Shown here piece after piece: positions 1-10,660 of a stretch of DNA of 64,000 bases. The position numbers were made by a program, and so were the translations under genes. The notes beneath the pieces are model-generated. The model worked only from the letters and a program-made list of their open reading frames with translations, searched no databases and was not told where the DNA came from. This stretch comes from Massospora cicadina (taxonomy: Eukaryota > Entomophthoromycota > Entomophthoromycetes > Entomophthorales > Entomophthoraceae): contig JAKSZP010006603.1 in assembly GCA_022478985.1 (NCBI GenBank), positions 124,001 to 188,000 of the forward strand, given 5' to 3'. Each line of letters begins with the position of its first letter. Within the stretch, counting starts at the first letter, position 1.

Positions 1-380
1 TGCAGCACCCAAATTACTTTCTGAGGGCTTCGAACTTATATCAATAGCACCCAATACTGTTCAACTGGTCTGGAGATTGAATTAAAACCGTCGGGCAATC
101 CAGCCAATATCTCATCCATCATGCTTTTACAGCTATTCGAATTTTGTGCATCATCAAGATTGGTGACCAAACTAGATCTGACCGATTTCAAATTGATAAA
201 CTTGGCACAGATTTTGCTAATTCCCTGCAACAGTTCTGCTGAGGTAAGTGTGGGTATTGGGGGTGGGATCCAAAGCAGACGAGTTGTTACCCATCACTCA
301 TCTACTATGTGAGCGAGGTCGCCCTGAGTGATGAGGGGTATCACCATCCTCTTCAGTGTCTTTTTATTTGGGAATGGGAA
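1..380 (-). pseudogene. LTR-resident conserved ORF, family A (copy 0, N-terminal part)
   Basis: The minus-strand frame reads FPFPNKK, PLITQGDLAH, WVTT, IPPPIP, TSAELLQGIS and NLKSVRSSL in the same order and spacing as in the LTRs at 12983, 18822, 56626 and 59880. The frame is open from about 288 to 39 apart from one TGA just before the WVTT block. The product is unknown. It looks like a soluble protein with a helical middle section and has no motif I can name. What matters is that the amino acids are kept while codons differ from the other LTR copies. The C-terminal Cys/His block is lost, either cut off by the window or altered at the end of the open frame. Called a pseudogene because of the in-frame stop. 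Confidence 0.6.
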
Positions 381-424
381 GATGGCCCGATTGAGAGCCA
401 AAGGACGTTCCCCAAAACTTTTAG
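1..424 (-). repeat. Family-A LTR, truncated by window edge
   Basis: On the minus strand this matches the first ~420 bp of the LTR of element A1 (12983 onward): the same order of blocks, including the run coding FPFPNKK and the AELL..IS block. The LTR begins near 424 on the minus strand (the expected TGTAAGT start is degraded here) and runs off the left edge, so I cannot tell whether it is a solo LTR or belongs to an element. Confidence 0.85.
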
Positions 425-599
425 AGTGCTTGAAATTCAAAAACAATTTTTTTAATACTAACCCTAATTTTTATTTAGATAATTTAAGATGAAACCCTCT
501 GTTCAAAATGGGACAAGTTGAGAATCAATCTCTAATCTCAACAAGCTTCAAAAATTTAAAGGAAGCCTAAAACACAATTGGTGTGATGATGCAATTTGA

Positions 600-905
600 A
601 CGCCACGCAAAATACCTGGGACTTACCTCCACACTGTTGAGAATAAGCTCGATGTTTCTTTTCCAGAAATTCTATCGCTTTTCAACTTTGATGACGCCCT
701 TTCCAAGATTGGGCCTCAGACTACTACAACTAAAAATCTAGAATGCCCAGTTCAACTCTCCATTTGGGATAGTGTCAATCCCAATGAAGATGAGAGTCAA
801 GAAAAAATGGAGCTCAATGACTCCTTTCCAGCAATGCTACCACTTTCTGATTTCAATGGCACCCCTCCCAAGATCAGGCAAATATTATTAAAACAAATAA
901 TTTAG
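600..905 (+). pseudogene. Unidentified coding remnant in element D
   Basis: An open frame of about 101 codons without a convincing start; it ends at TAG 903-905. The composition looks protein-like, with Asp/Glu/Ser-rich stretches around IWDSVNPNEDESQ. A related sentence of DNA recurs just downstream (about 925-970: GATAGTGCCAATCCCAATGA), so there is an internal duplication. I do not recognise the family. Its place upstream of a polypurine tract and 3' LTR suggests it belongs to the D polyprotein or to an extra 3' ORF. Confidence 0.35.
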
Positions 906-1239
906 ATTACCTTTTTAGACTATCTGATTGGGATAGTGCCAATCCCAATGAAGACAAGAGTCCTAAAGAAGCAAAGCCCAAGAAACAGGACAACGTTACC
1001 TCCCTACCATTGCCAACCTTCCAACCCACTCTGCATTTTCCTCTTAGACCTTGTCACATGGTTCACTTTTTGTTGCAAGGCCCCCTATTGGAACCTTCAG
1101 GGGCCACTCCCTACCGTCGCCTGGTCATCCTCCAAGCTCGTGGGGTCACTCGCCCATGCTACCCACTGTTGACGACCTTTTCCCAGAGCCTTACCTGAAT
1201 CTTCTGGTGGATAAGGTGATCGCCAGATGCCAGGTTTGA

Positions 1240-1674
1240 ATGGCAACTGAGATGAACCAAAAGCTCGAAGAGGACAAAGCCCACATGGCCAAGATGGTGC
1301 AGGTGACATACAAACAGATGGCTCAGATGGAGGTGGAGTTGACGGCCTCCAGGTTGGAAATCATGAAGAAACGAAGACTGCTGGTCAGCCTGCAGTCAGA
1401 AATCTGGGACAAGAATGACTGGATCAAAATGCTTACCATTGACAACTTGCAGCTTAGGCTGGAGTTAACTGACCTCAAAAGCAGGTGGCAGCTCAAAGGC
1501 AGCCACTACAAAAATTTAGCTTGCTCAGATAGCAGCGAATCAAGGATCAGGGAGCTTGTAGCCACCTTTCCCAAAGAGCGATCTGAATTTACTATGAGGG
1601 CCTTAACTGATTTAATTTGTCTGGCTTCAAACCCTATTCACACTCGAGCCTCCAAGTCAACTATAAGGGCCTAG
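1240..1674 (+). CDS. Coiled-coil ORF near the 3' end of element D
   Basis: A 144-codon ORF from ATG 1240. Residues 1-90 are rich in Glu, Lys, Met and Leu with heptad-like spacing (MNQKLEEDKAHMAKM, TASRLEIMKKRRLL), predicting a coiled coil. The C-terminal third is Ser/Thr-rich and ends inside an imperfect ~71-bp direct repeat (1590-1632 and 1661-1705). No catalytic motif, zinc knuckle or membrane segment is visible. It lies 155 bp before the 3' LTR, where an autonomous Ty3/gypsy element would usually have the end of pol. It could be an accessory third ORF or a multimerising Gag-like piece brought next to the LTR by deletion. The family is not recognised. Confidence 0.45.
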   Translation: MATEMNQKLEEDKAHMAKMVQVTYKQMAQMEVELTASRLEIMKKRRLLVSLQSEIWDKNDWIKMLTIDNLQLRLELTDLKSRWQLKGSHYKNLACSDSSESRIRELVATFPKERSEFTMRALTDLICLASNPIHTRASKSTIRA

Positions 1675-1829
1675 GCTGATGTTTTTGTTTGTCTTCAAAC
1701 CTTAACCACACCAGGCACTATCACTGACCTGGTCTGCATTTCGCCTGAGGCTCTGTACGCTCTCAAACTCAAGTCCTCTGACCCTCAGGCCACAACTTGC
1801 TCCCCTAGGCCAAGGCTTGGAGGGGGCTC

Positions 1830-2388
1830 TGTCAGGATTTTCCCTGGGTTAGGTGTAAGCCTTGTCTAGGGAAGTATTGACATTACCTCTAAGGGGTGTA
1901 AATCCTCGCTGGCTTATTAGATTCTATAATAAGAGTTGAATCTACCAGTATATTGAATTTGGGTCTTAATATAAGTTACCCCAAATTCAAGGAAATGGTA
2001 CATTCCCATTCCCTGGGACATGTAACCTGGGATCTCACCTGACTGGTCACGAGGGTGACTTGATCCAAGTAAGGGTCAGAATAGTGGGCCATCCAGAAGG
2101 CCAGGAGAAACCCTACTTGGACGGGACCATGACAATCCTTCAGGCACGTGTCCCAAAATCCTCTATATAAATCCCTAATTATTACTCTAATAAGGTACTT
2201 CTGTTCATAAGATCTATTTTATCTTATATTTTTATTAAGATTATTTTACTCAAATAAATGGAGTCTCATCCATTCTTGCGTCTGGAGCCGCCCCTATCCT
2301 CTTAGCTGATGCTAGCCCCTTGCAGTCAGCCTACTTGCTGGGTTCCTCAGCGTTAGCACCAGCGAGCGCATCTTGGGGAAACCCAACA
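1830..2388 (+). repeat. 3' LTR of element D
   Basis: 559 bp beginning TGTCAGGATT and ending ACCCAACA, directly after a polypurine tract. It contains a TATA-like CTCTATATAAA near 2161 and an AATAAA signal near 2254, as expected for the U3 promoter and R/U5 polyadenylation regions. No second copy is in the window. Confidence 0.75.
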
Positions 2389-2444
2389 GCACCAATTAAG
2401 TAAAGATTGACTAACAGAAGCTTAACAGCATTACAAAATAACAT

Positions 2445-2900
2445 ACCTGCTTCTATAAATTAACAATGCATTAGATTGGCTGGGCGGTGCCAAATATTTC
2501 TCCGCTATGGATTTGATATTGGGGTACTGGCAAAATCAAGTTACCAGCGGCAGAACAAGAGAACTGCGCTATAATCACCTCAAAAGGGTTGTTCCATCCT
2601 ACACGTATGCCACATGGTTTGTGCAATGCCCCGGCTACGTTCCAGAGGGCTATGGACACTATTTTGGGTGACCTGAAGCTGTCTTGCGTTCTAGTCCACC
2701 TTGACGATATTAATGTGTTCTTGTGGACGTTCATGGAACATCTGAATCACCTGGAATAAGTGTTACGCTGACTCACTGAAGCTAAAATCAAAATTAAGCC
2801 CTGAAAATGCCACTTCTTTAAGGAGCAGCTGGAAAACCTCATGTTTGTGGTAGATTCCAAAGGGTTTAGTCCTCTGTCAGAAAAGATGGGAGCTATACAC
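2445..2900 (+). pseudogene. B1 reverse transcriptase (fragment)
   Basis: RT motif A is readable as AKYFSAMDLILGYWQ near 2490. After a frame change motif B reads GLCNAPATFQRAMD (about 2615) and the catalytic box reads VLVHLDDINVF (about 2690), so both Asp residues of the xDD signature survive. Downstream comes the connection region with LxPxKCxFF-like residues. Stops and shifts separate the motifs, and the fingers region before motif A is missing. The order and spacing are those of Ty3/gypsy RT. Confidence 0.8.
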
Positions 2901-2999
2901 AAGATGACTTGACTGGGTAATAAGCATGATATTCAGGTGATATTAAGATGGTTGGTTACTACTGGCGGTTAATTCCAAACTTCATGTATATTAGGGCTC

Positions 3000-3470
3000 C
3001 ACTCTTTGATTTATTATAAAAAAATGTTATCTTTGACTGGACGGACCCGTGTTAAAATGCTTTCAATGTTCTATGAACTTCATTGGCTAGCGCGCCCGTT
3101 TTACAATATCCTAATTTTAAGAAGTAATATCGTACAAATGGATGCTTCCCTTTCCACTGTAGGGGCCATGAAACCCTAAAAGGATAATTATGGTGTGGAG
3201 AATCCTGTGGAGTATTGTAGCCAAAGCTTAACAGGTCCTGAACAAAATTACACCTAGACCGATCAGGAATGCTTAGTAGTGATATATGCTTATAAATAGT
3301 TCTGTGTATACTTTCACAGGGTGAATCTAAAGTGGTAACAGATCATGCTTTCCTTGCGTTGGCTGCAGAATCTCCATGAAACAGAAGGACAACTCTTGCA
3401 ATGGGCCTTGAAGCTCTTAGCATATGACTAGAGATTGTATACTAACCAGGGTAAGACACCAGAGCGCAGA
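3000..3470 (+). pseudogene. B1 RNase H (fragment)
   Basis: MDASLSTVGAM (about 3138) gives the first catalytic Asp. It is followed by YCSQSLTGPEQNYT, DQECLVVIYA (Glu) and VVTDHAFLALA (about 3335, Asp), the usual Ty3/gypsy RNase H landmarks. TAA and TAG stops interrupt nearly every block, several at sites where CAA, CGA or TGG is expected. Confidence 0.75.
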
Positions 3471-3689
3471 CCGTCTCTCACGATTACTGACGGTCGCCAT
3501 TATGGCATATTTGGCAGACATAATGTACAAGAAGAAGATTGTGGGAAAATATCACAAAAATCTGCCACAGGTAATCAAAGTGCTGTATGGGCTGCGATTG
3601 GATATCTTTGTGCGCAATAGGGAACTGTATAAGTGGATTGTTGTATTGATGCTGAGTTTCCCTAAAACCTTTCGCTAGAGCTGCAATTA

Positions 3690-4760
3690 TTATGGATGCT
3701 CATAGAGAGGTAGGTCATGGAGGGTTGAGGAAAACGCTGGAGTTCTTGCGACCCCATTACTATTGGAAGAGTATGCACTATGATGTTCTTTAAACATTAG
3801 CTTGTTGTCCCCAGTGCCAAGTGGAGAAACCATTTCACAGAAGACCACCTACCAGCTGGTTAAGCCTCGTTTCACATAGTATATGGTTTTTCTGGATGTG
3901 TGGGGCTCTGCTACTGGAGCAAACCGCTCCAATTATATAATAGTAGCAATTGACCATTTGACATGATGGGTGGAAGCTAAGGCGATCAATGATTTAGGGG
4001 CTGTTACTACCACTAAGTTCATCCTGGAGTGTGTCATAAAGCAACATGGCTGTCCACAATTTATCCTCACAGACAATGGAACCAATTTTATTTTGCATAT
4101 CCTGCCTAAGTTGAATGAACTAATGGCAATCCGCGGGATCTTGACTACACTTTATTACCCTAAATCTAATGGAATGATGTCTCAGGTCAACATAACCTTG
4201 GTAAATATTCATCTCAAGCTTGTAAGAAGTTGGCCTTTGGAATGGAGTACCCTCTTATCCGCTGCTGTCTTTGCATACAATATTAGCTACCACTCATCAA
4301 CCAACAAGAGTCCTTTCCAACTACTTTATGGAAGTCATCCAACGTTGCCAGCATTGATTTATTCCTGTGTGGAGGTTACCGTCAGAGTTAAGCCCCAATG
4401 CTATTTTTCTTCCTTAACAGACACGCTAATTAAACTTCAAACTCAAGCATATTCCATTAGTCTAGTGAAGAAGATTTGGGATCAGGCGGCTGACCAACAT
4501 AAATGCAGCATTCTTCCCCAGTTCAAAGTAGGAGGTCTTGTCCTGTTCCATGCCCAACAGGGTTTGTAAGAAGGAACAAGATTGCCAGAATATGGATCAG
4601 ACCATTTGAGATAATTGAGAAGACTGGTATTGACACCTACACTATTAAGGAACCCGCGGGTGGACAGTTTATCAACCAAGTACATGCAAAGTTCCTTTGG
4701 GCATACAGAAAACAGGTGCTTATCATCCCTTCAAGAGGGAATGTCAAGATTCTAATATGA
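3690..4760 (+). pseudogene. B1 integrase
   Basis: The zinc-binding HHCC region is readable near 3700-3830 (H..GHGG, CCPQC). The catalytic core follows: VAIDHLT then an in-frame TGA, ILTDNGTNF (about 4067), and PKSNGMMSQVN (about 4164). The catalytic Glu expected four residues after NG is Ser here, so the triad is broken (D, D, S). A 199-codon open stretch (3970-4569) covers most of the core. The C-terminal IIEKTGIDTYTIKEP / HAKFLWAYRK block follows in another frame. Pol ends just before the 3' LTR. Confidence 0.85.
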
Positions 4761-5242
4761 CTGGGTTGGGACCATCTAGTACTAAAAAAAAGATTGCAAT
4801 ATGAATGGATAATAAGCTATAGTTCCAGCAGATTGTAAATTAAATTTGAGGTGAGCCTCAAGATTGAGTGGAAGTTATGTGGACACAAGGTATATCGACT
4901 TAAGTATTTTTAGTTCAGCAAATCAAGGGAATTCCTCTGAAACTTTGATGATAGAATGGAACACCTAAAACTCATAGCCTATAGGAAATTACTAAGCAGA
5001 AGGATTGAGACTGATTAGTAATACCAAGAATTAATAGTTGAGCGTGAAAAGGAAGAGGGGGGTCATTTACAAAGAAAGAAGGGTAGTAGAAAAGATTAAC
5101 TGAAGTAGCTGTTAAGATTACTATTAAATAAAGTGTATTGTCAGGGAAATTGCTACTTATAAAGTCTTTATTATTATTGGTTATTGAGGGTCAGCGTTCC
5201 TCATATTGCTCATCCGTTTTTCATTGGGTTTTACCCTATGAA
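4742..5242 (+). repeat. 3' LTR of B1
   Basis: Begins TGTCAAGATTC after TCAAGAGGGAA and ends near ACCCTATGAA. It aligns along its length with the LTR at 10661-11104 (start TGTTAAG, end CCCTGTGCA) and, reversed, with 62457-62978. The shared blocks CATATTG, CCGTT and ACCCT fix the right end. Confidence 0.75.
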
Positions 5243-5351
5243 AATTGTATGGAAGAATTAATCAAATCCGCCAAAAGTTAACATGGACCATGCATTGTTG
5301 TGTTGGTTACATAACCTTTGTAAGCCCAAAGGGCGCCTTGCTAGATGTGCC

Positions 5352-6171
5352 TGTTGAATTTTGGTCCTCTTCAAATGGCTGGTTCTTCTTCTTCATTGGG
5401 ATGGAGTTTCAAACGTCTATTGTATGATGACAATAGACTAGATGGTGACTATAATCTAAGATATAAGTCCTTGGTAATAGTACTCTAAATTTATATTCCC
5501 CTGTTGCTACTTGGACAATGTCACGCTGCCCTGATCTTACTGATCCCAATTAAATCCTTGACTAATACAAAGTAATGTATTAAACACAAAAAGTTCATAA
5601 GTTAAACTATAATTTAGTGGTAGTAGTTGAGTTTTTTTATTAGCATCTACTTGTAGATAATTTATAGGGTTTGATGTTCACCACATCTTACCCATGACGT
5701 CTCATTTTCAATGGCACTTGGCCAGAGGAACATGTAAAATGTTCATTTGAGGGTCTACAAATATCTTGACTCAGGGCATCTTGCACGGACTCAGGATTGG
5801 TGTAAATAACATAATCATTCTCAAGATGGCGTTTTGGATGCATCCGCAAATAGCTGAACTGATTCTCTTTCACAAGTAATTGTCAGCACATACCAAGGCA
5901 ATTTGTATCACTAATTAGCAATTAATTTAATCAGTAAACTTGACTGACATTAAAAACCAATTTTGACATAGACAACAAAGCCCAAATGCCTGAGTCATTA
6001 AGTCAAAACTTAATGTTAAGTCTGACCTAACCAACAAAGCCCTCAAGCCCATGTCATCATAGTCAAATATTACTAAGCGAAATTGCTAAGCCATAAATTT
6101 AAGTTCAGATATACTTAGGATATTTTTTGTTTATAGTAACTGACGATTTAGATCCAGTCAACAATTCAACG
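5352..6171 (-). repeat. 3' LTR of element C
   Basis: 820 bp, + strand start TGTTGAATTTTGG. It matches 8498-9317 over the full length with scattered transitions. It is adjacent to the TSD GTGCC on the left and to the purine tract (minus-strand sense) on the right. Confidence 0.9.
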
Positions 6172-6556
6172 CTTCCCCCTCCTTGACTGGATAAAAGCGG
6201 AGGGTATTCTTTTTCTCTTGATCACAACATCCAATTTTTCTTGACCTTCAGGATAGGATGCTATGTTAAAAGCCTTTGGCCCTGGATAACAGTTAGTTCA
6301 GGCGTGCTGCCTTCATTTCCTAGGTTCTATTCCTGCTGCAGCTCCAGAAATCTTTAGCAAACTTAGATTATTATATTGGCTTTGATTTCAATCTTCTCCC
6401 CTAACAAAAACGGGATACTAGCTTTAGTGGCGATAAGGCTTTAAAATTCACCAATTGAAATTATTTTTCTCGATTGTTTTTTATTTTTATAAGTTTTATC
6501 ATTTTATCATCTTTTTGTTTTATATTTATTTTTTTTATCTTTCATTTTTTTCTTTT

Positions 6557-6823
6557 TTAATAAGGATCAATAGAGCTTACTAAGTGGATATGGGAAGAGT
6601 TCAACGATTTAAGAGTATGCTTCAGGGTATTTCCAATACTAGGACATTCATTGATGAATGTATCAATTGGCATAGCTATATTCACCCTCTTCAAGCTTAG
6701 GGTACCTGATGCATTGCTCAGCCCTTCAGCTTGAGTATTCTCAAATATCTTTTGCACATATGGTTTAGCAACTACTTCTGAGGCTTCAGGTATAACACCC
6801 TGACTCTGAGAGCAAGTTACCAC
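6557..6823 (-). CDS. Element C ORF downstream of the zinc knuckle
   Basis: An intact 88-codon frame on the minus strand, beginning MVTCSQSQGVIPEASE and ending HLVSSIDPY. It lies after the Gag zinc knuckle in the same transcription sense, in the place where protease would start in an autonomous element, but I see no D-T/S-G motif. It may be the Gag C-terminus or a spacer domain. Between it and the 3' LTR are about 380 bp of A-rich sequence (minus-strand sense) with no coding signal. Confidence 0.35.
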   Translation of the reverse strand: MVTCSQSQGVIPEASEVVAKPYVQKIFENTQAEGLSNASGTLSLKRVNIAMPIDTFINECPSIGNTLKHTLKSLNSSHIHLVSSIDPY

Positions 6824-6879
6824 ATGTACATCTTGTAAATTTTTTATTTGGTGCTAAAATAGAATTCATATTGCTAAAA

Positions 6880-7811
6880 ATCAAGGCCCCATGGCCCATG
6901 TTTTCATGTTGGTCAGGTGGAACTGGTGTTTTTAGCACAATAGATTGTCCCGCATCTATTGTGCTTGTTTTTTTCCCTCCACCTGTGCGTTAACTGGAAG
7001 GATTGAATTAACATATGCTGATGGCATTGGGAAGCATAGTGTCCTTTAAGATTGCAGTTATAGCAAGTAATTTCATTTAATGGGCGTGAGGCCCTTGTAT
7101 TTGAATTTTCTCATTTTTTACAGGCGGATTACTGTCAATATTGTTTTCAAAGGGCTTTCCAGCATAGTCAGCAGGTCCTGATCTGTACCCAGTATTAGGA
7201 GGGCTGTAATTTTTTTGAACATCTGTGCATATAATCAACCAATTCAAATGTTGCAAGGTTTTTCACAAAAGCAGGCAATAAAGTGTTTGACAAATTTGGG
7301 TAAGGTTCTACTTTATGTTCTAATGCAATCTTAGCATCAAAATCAACCATAGCCTTTGCACCTAGGAGAACTTGAGCTTTGTGATAGAATCAATCTGCAA
7401 TTTCATCAATTGTTTCATCTTTATTAAAGCTGATATTTATGAATTTGGAATTTCTGTTTAAAATTCGTTCTGGTCATCTAAATTCATGAAACACGGCCCC
7501 TTTGACTTTGGCATAGGTTGGGTTTTCATCCAAATGAGGCATAATTAACTCAATACTCCATTCATCTAAGCAGTTGATCATAATGCTGCTTTGTTACGGT
7601 CACTGGCCCCATACATGGCCATTTCAAAGCATTTGATAAAAGTGGCTATATTTCCATTCTTGTCAAAAGCAGGCAGTTTTTCTGGTTTGAAATTATCACC
7701 TTCCCATCCATGGTTATCATGATTGATTCTTTGTTGACTTGAGCCAGGTGTACTAGGGCGCTGTGGCATTATATCACAGTTAGTGGAACTTGGGTTGGCC
7801 AAAGCAACCAT
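6880..7811 (-). pseudogene. gag: Element C Gag (capsid plus zinc knuckle)
   Basis: On the minus strand the frame opens at ATG 7811. A Pro/Ser-rich start leads into FKPEKLPAFDKNGNIATFI, typical of a Ty3/gypsy capsid, and continues through a capsid-like helical region (INISFNKDETIDEIAD, AKIALEHK) with several stops. A CX2CX4HX4C zinc knuckle, CYNCNLKGHYASQC, lies at about 7015-7060. Gag packages the element RNA. In this family the zinc knuckle usually ends the nucleocapsid. The stops and the upstream SINE insertion mean this copy is dead. Confidence 0.7.
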
Positions 7812-7911
7812 TCTATGTGGCAGTTGCCAACGTGGCCCATTAATCTCATAATGTTCAGAGGCATCACTATCACTAAATTCGCTTTGGGCATGCTGGCTTT
7901 GACAAACATTA

Positions 7912-8197
7912 TTTTTTATTTATCTGAGGCAAGCCAACCGGGGGACAGGCATTACCAAAAGAAAGAAACGACATGAAACCTGAACAGGGTCAACCCTGTC
8001 AAAGAAAGTTTTTCCACCTCTGGATCGGGACTCAATTTTTCTGGTTACGTCATGGGTAAGGTTTTCGTGTTATTAGACCTACTAACCACCAATAGCTTCC
8101 TTTGGCTGGCACCCCAATTGATGTGCAAAGGGCGGGAATCAAACCTGCAACCTTCAGGTTGGTAGCCATACACCCTTACCGACTTGCCTTCCACCCC
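7912..8197 (-). mobile_element. tRNA-derived SINE (type 2) inside element C
   Basis: 286 bp flanked by a perfect 19-bp duplication CTGGCTTTGACAAACATTA (7893-7911 and 8198-8216). On the minus strand it starts with a tRNA-like head (GGTGGAAGGCAAGTCGGTAA, then box-B-like GCAGGTTTGATTCCCGCC) and ends in an A-rich tail ATAAATAAAAAA. Pol III internal boxes, a long TSD and an A tail are the hallmarks of a SINE moved by a LINE. Confidence 0.85.
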
Positions 8198-8497
8198 CTG
8201 GCTTTGACAAACATTAATTATTGCAATTACTCATTCAGATTGGTTATTTGCAATTGAAGAGCAGAAATCACTTGATCTTTTTCTATGATTTTCTTGTTGA
8301 CCCACTCACTTCTTAATGTAGGGCATTGTTTGCCTCATTAATAAAAAACTTCTTTAGTGAAATTATTAATTTGATGAATCATCATGTCCGCTGAGTTTTA
8401 GAATTTTGTAAATTCATCCTTGAAAAATTGATATAGCCAGGGGTTGCTCCCCTGCTCAGCGTGGCCACCATTTGTGTTCCCAGCCAGTAGCGCCACT

Positions 8498-9317
8498 TGT
8501 TAAATTTTGGTTCTCTTCAGATGGCTGGTTCTTCTTCTGAAGTGGGATGGAGTTTCATACATCTATTGTATGATGACAATAGACTAGATGGTGACTATAA
8601 TCCAAGTTATAAGTCCTTGGTAATAGTACTCTAAATTTATATTCCCCTGTTGCTACTTGGACAATGTCACGCTGCCCAGATCTTACTTATCCCAAGTAAA
8701 TCCTTGACTAATACAAAGTAATGTATTAAACACAAAAAGTTTATAAGTTAAACTATAATTTAGTGGTAGTAGTTGAGTTTTTTTATTAGCATCTACTTGT
8801 AGATAATTTATAGGGTTTGATGTTCACCACATCTTACCCATGATGTCTCATTTTCAATGGCACTTGGCCAGAGGGACACGTAAAATATTTGTTTGAGGGT
8901 CTACAAATACTTTGACTTAGGGCATCTTACACGGCCTCAGGATTGGTGTAAATAACATAATCATTCTCAAGATGGCGTTTTGGATGCATCTGCAAATAGC
9001 TAAACTGATTCTCTTTCACAAGTAATTGTCAGCACATACCAAGGCAATTCGTATCACTAATTAGCAATTAATTCAATCAGTAAACTTGACTGACATTAAA
9101 AACCAATTTTGACATAGACAACAAAGCCCAAATGCCTGAGTCATTAAGTCAAAACTTAATGTTAAGTCTGACCTAACCAACAAAGCCCTCGAGCCCATGT
9201 CATCATAGTCAAATATTATTAAGTGAAATTGCTAGGCCACAAATTCAAGTTTGGATATACTTAGGATATTTTTGGTTTAGAGTAACTGACGATTTAGATC
9301 CAGTCAACCATTCATCA
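8498..9317 (-). repeat. 5' LTR of element C
   Basis: 820 bp, + strand start TGTTAAATTTTGG and end CATTCATCA, followed by the TSD GTGCC. Same length as its partner. Confidence 0.9.
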
Positions 9318-9599
9318 GTGCCCTCAAGATGCAGGCTTACAGACTTGATATACTACATTGTCCTGGCGCAAAGCACCAAAATTCAGACCGCTTATCATGG
9401 CTAACAACAATTGTGGTAATGTCAGATTTGGTTGACTTGTGTATGAGAAAATGGTCAATGGTTAATAAACAGATGAACCGCCGCAAGTTATTTGGGCACT
9501 AGATGGGATGATGGCCAATATGGTCTAGAAAAACGAGGAGCTATATAAGCGGATCATTCTTAGTATGCTGAGTTTCTCAAAACCCTATGCTTAACCATA

Positions 9600-10655
9600 C
9601 ATATTTTGAGCGCGCACAAGGCGGTGGGCCATGGAGGGTTGTGAATGATGTTGGAATTCTTGCAGCCTCAATACTATTTGGAAATCATGTATTTTGATGT
9701 GCTAGAGACAATTTCCTGCTATCACCAGTGCTAGGTGGAAAAGCCGTTCCAATAGAAGACCTCATATCAGCTGATGAAACCCCATTTTGTCTGGCACATG
9801 GACCATTGACGTCGTTGGGCCTTTGCTGAGAGGATCAAACTGGTCTAAGTATATCCTGGTGGCAATTGACCACTTGACCAGGTGGGTTGAGGCATGGGTA
9901 ATATGGAAATTGGTTGCGGTTACTGTGGCTAAATTTGTAATGGAATGTATAATTCAGTGTCACAGCTGCCCTCATTTTATTCTTACGGACAATGAAACTA
10001 ATTTCACCTCCCACATCCTACCCAAGTTTAATGAAATGATGGCCATACGCGGGTTATAAGAACCCCATATAAACCCAAACAAATGGAATGGTCTAACAGG
10101 CTAATGGGGACCCTGGTGAACATACTTTTAAATTTGGTAACAGATAGACCCTATGATTGGAGTACCCTCATTTCCACCACCATTTTCGCCTACAATATTA
10201 GCTACCATCGTTGATGGGGAAGAGCACCTTCCAGTTGCTTTACAGGCAGCACCCCATTCTTCCCACACTTCTTTATGCCTGTGTAGAAGATACAGGGTTG
10301 GACCCACAACGCTATCTAACAAACCTGATGAATACCCAGATCAAGCTGCAAACGGAAGCATACTCCTTTAGTTTGGCTATGAAAGTCAAGAACCATGATT
10401 CTGATCAGGTGTGGTGTAGCGGGCTTGGGAAGTTCTAGGAAGGAGAGCTGGTCTTATTCCATGATCAGCATGGGTTCAGGAGGAAGCAAAAACTAGCTAA
10501 TATCTGGATTGGGACTTTTGATATAATAGAGAAAACTGGAGTGGATGCCTACACTATCAAGGACCCAATAAGTGGTTGGATCATCAACTGAGTGCATGTT
10601 AAGTTCCTTAGGGCATATAAACAACAATAGGGACTTATCATCCAGTCAAGGGTGA
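9600..10655 (+). pseudogene. B2 integrase
   Basis: A zinc-binding remnant (ISCYHQC near 9715) is followed by the core: TWTIDVVGPL, VAIDHLTRWVEA (first Asp), ILTDNETNF (second Asp; the usual Gly is Glu, GGA to GAA), then NGMV followed by TAA exactly where the catalytic Glu codon belongs. The later core NISYHR and the C-terminal KTGVDAYTIKDP / HVKFLRAYK blocks are frameshifted. The open pieces are 9787-10059 and 10211-10438. Comparison with B1 (38-60% by eye) shows it is the same family. Confidence 0.8.
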
Positions 10656-10660
10656 GGTAA

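Larger units (their letters stand above)
425..2388 (+). mobile_element. Element D: 3' portion of an LTR retrotransposon
   Basis: It ends with a well-formed 3' LTR (1830-2388) preceded by a polypurine tract (1820-1829, GAGGGGGCTC region). Upstream are two short coding remnants (600-905 and 1240-1674) and no recognisable RT or integrase. The left end is bounded by the A-family LTR at 424, so the 5' half may lie outside the window or be deleted. No matching 5' LTR is present. It could be a non-autonomous element or a deletion derivative. Confidence 0.65.
2389..5242 (+). mobile_element. Ty3/gypsy element B1, 5'-truncated and decayed
   Basis: Pol remnants in Ty3/gypsy order (RT, RNase H, integrase) end at a polypurine stretch and a 3' LTR (4742-5242). 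Gag, protease and a 5' LTR are missing; the left side abuts the D LTR. The pol frame is broken by many stops and shifts. The same family recurs at 5243-11104 and, on the minus strand, at 62457-64000. Confidence 0.8.
5352..9317 (-). mobile_element. Element C: gag-only LTR retrotransposon (TR-GAG-like)
   Basis: Two 820-bp LTRs (5352-6171 and 8498-9317) flank a 2.3-kb interior, and a perfect 5-bp TSD GTGCC lies at 5347-5351 and 9318-9322. On the minus strand the 5' LTR is followed after 2 nt by a primer-binding-site-like TGGCGCTACTGGCTGGGAAC (8477-8496), and a purine tract (6172-6185) precedes the 3' LTR. The interior encodes a Gag with capsid and zinc-knuckle parts but no protease, RT or integrase. 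A SINE is inserted in gag. Such elements must borrow pol from an autonomous partner; LTR elements with only gag are known from plants as TR-GAG. Confidence 0.85.
5282..9410 (+). pseudogene. B2 RNase H C-terminal end, split by element C
   Basis: The left exon-like piece (5282-5351) reads NMDHALLCWLHN and KPKGRLARC. After the 3,966-bp insertion plus one TSD copy, the frame resumes at 9323 with ALKMQAYRLDILHCPG and HQNSDRLSW. This is the usual TDHxxLxWL ... GRLARW ... HxxGxxNxxADxLSR end of Ty3/gypsy RNase H; the Thr before Asp is changed to Met. Only this tail of the domain remains. Confidence 0.75.

Noticed and set aside
6268..6350. tRNA-like segment with GTTAGTTCAGGCGTGC and AGGTTCTATTCCTGC
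   Set aside because: Box-like pieces only; no flanking duplication or second copy found, so not called as a SINE or tRNA.
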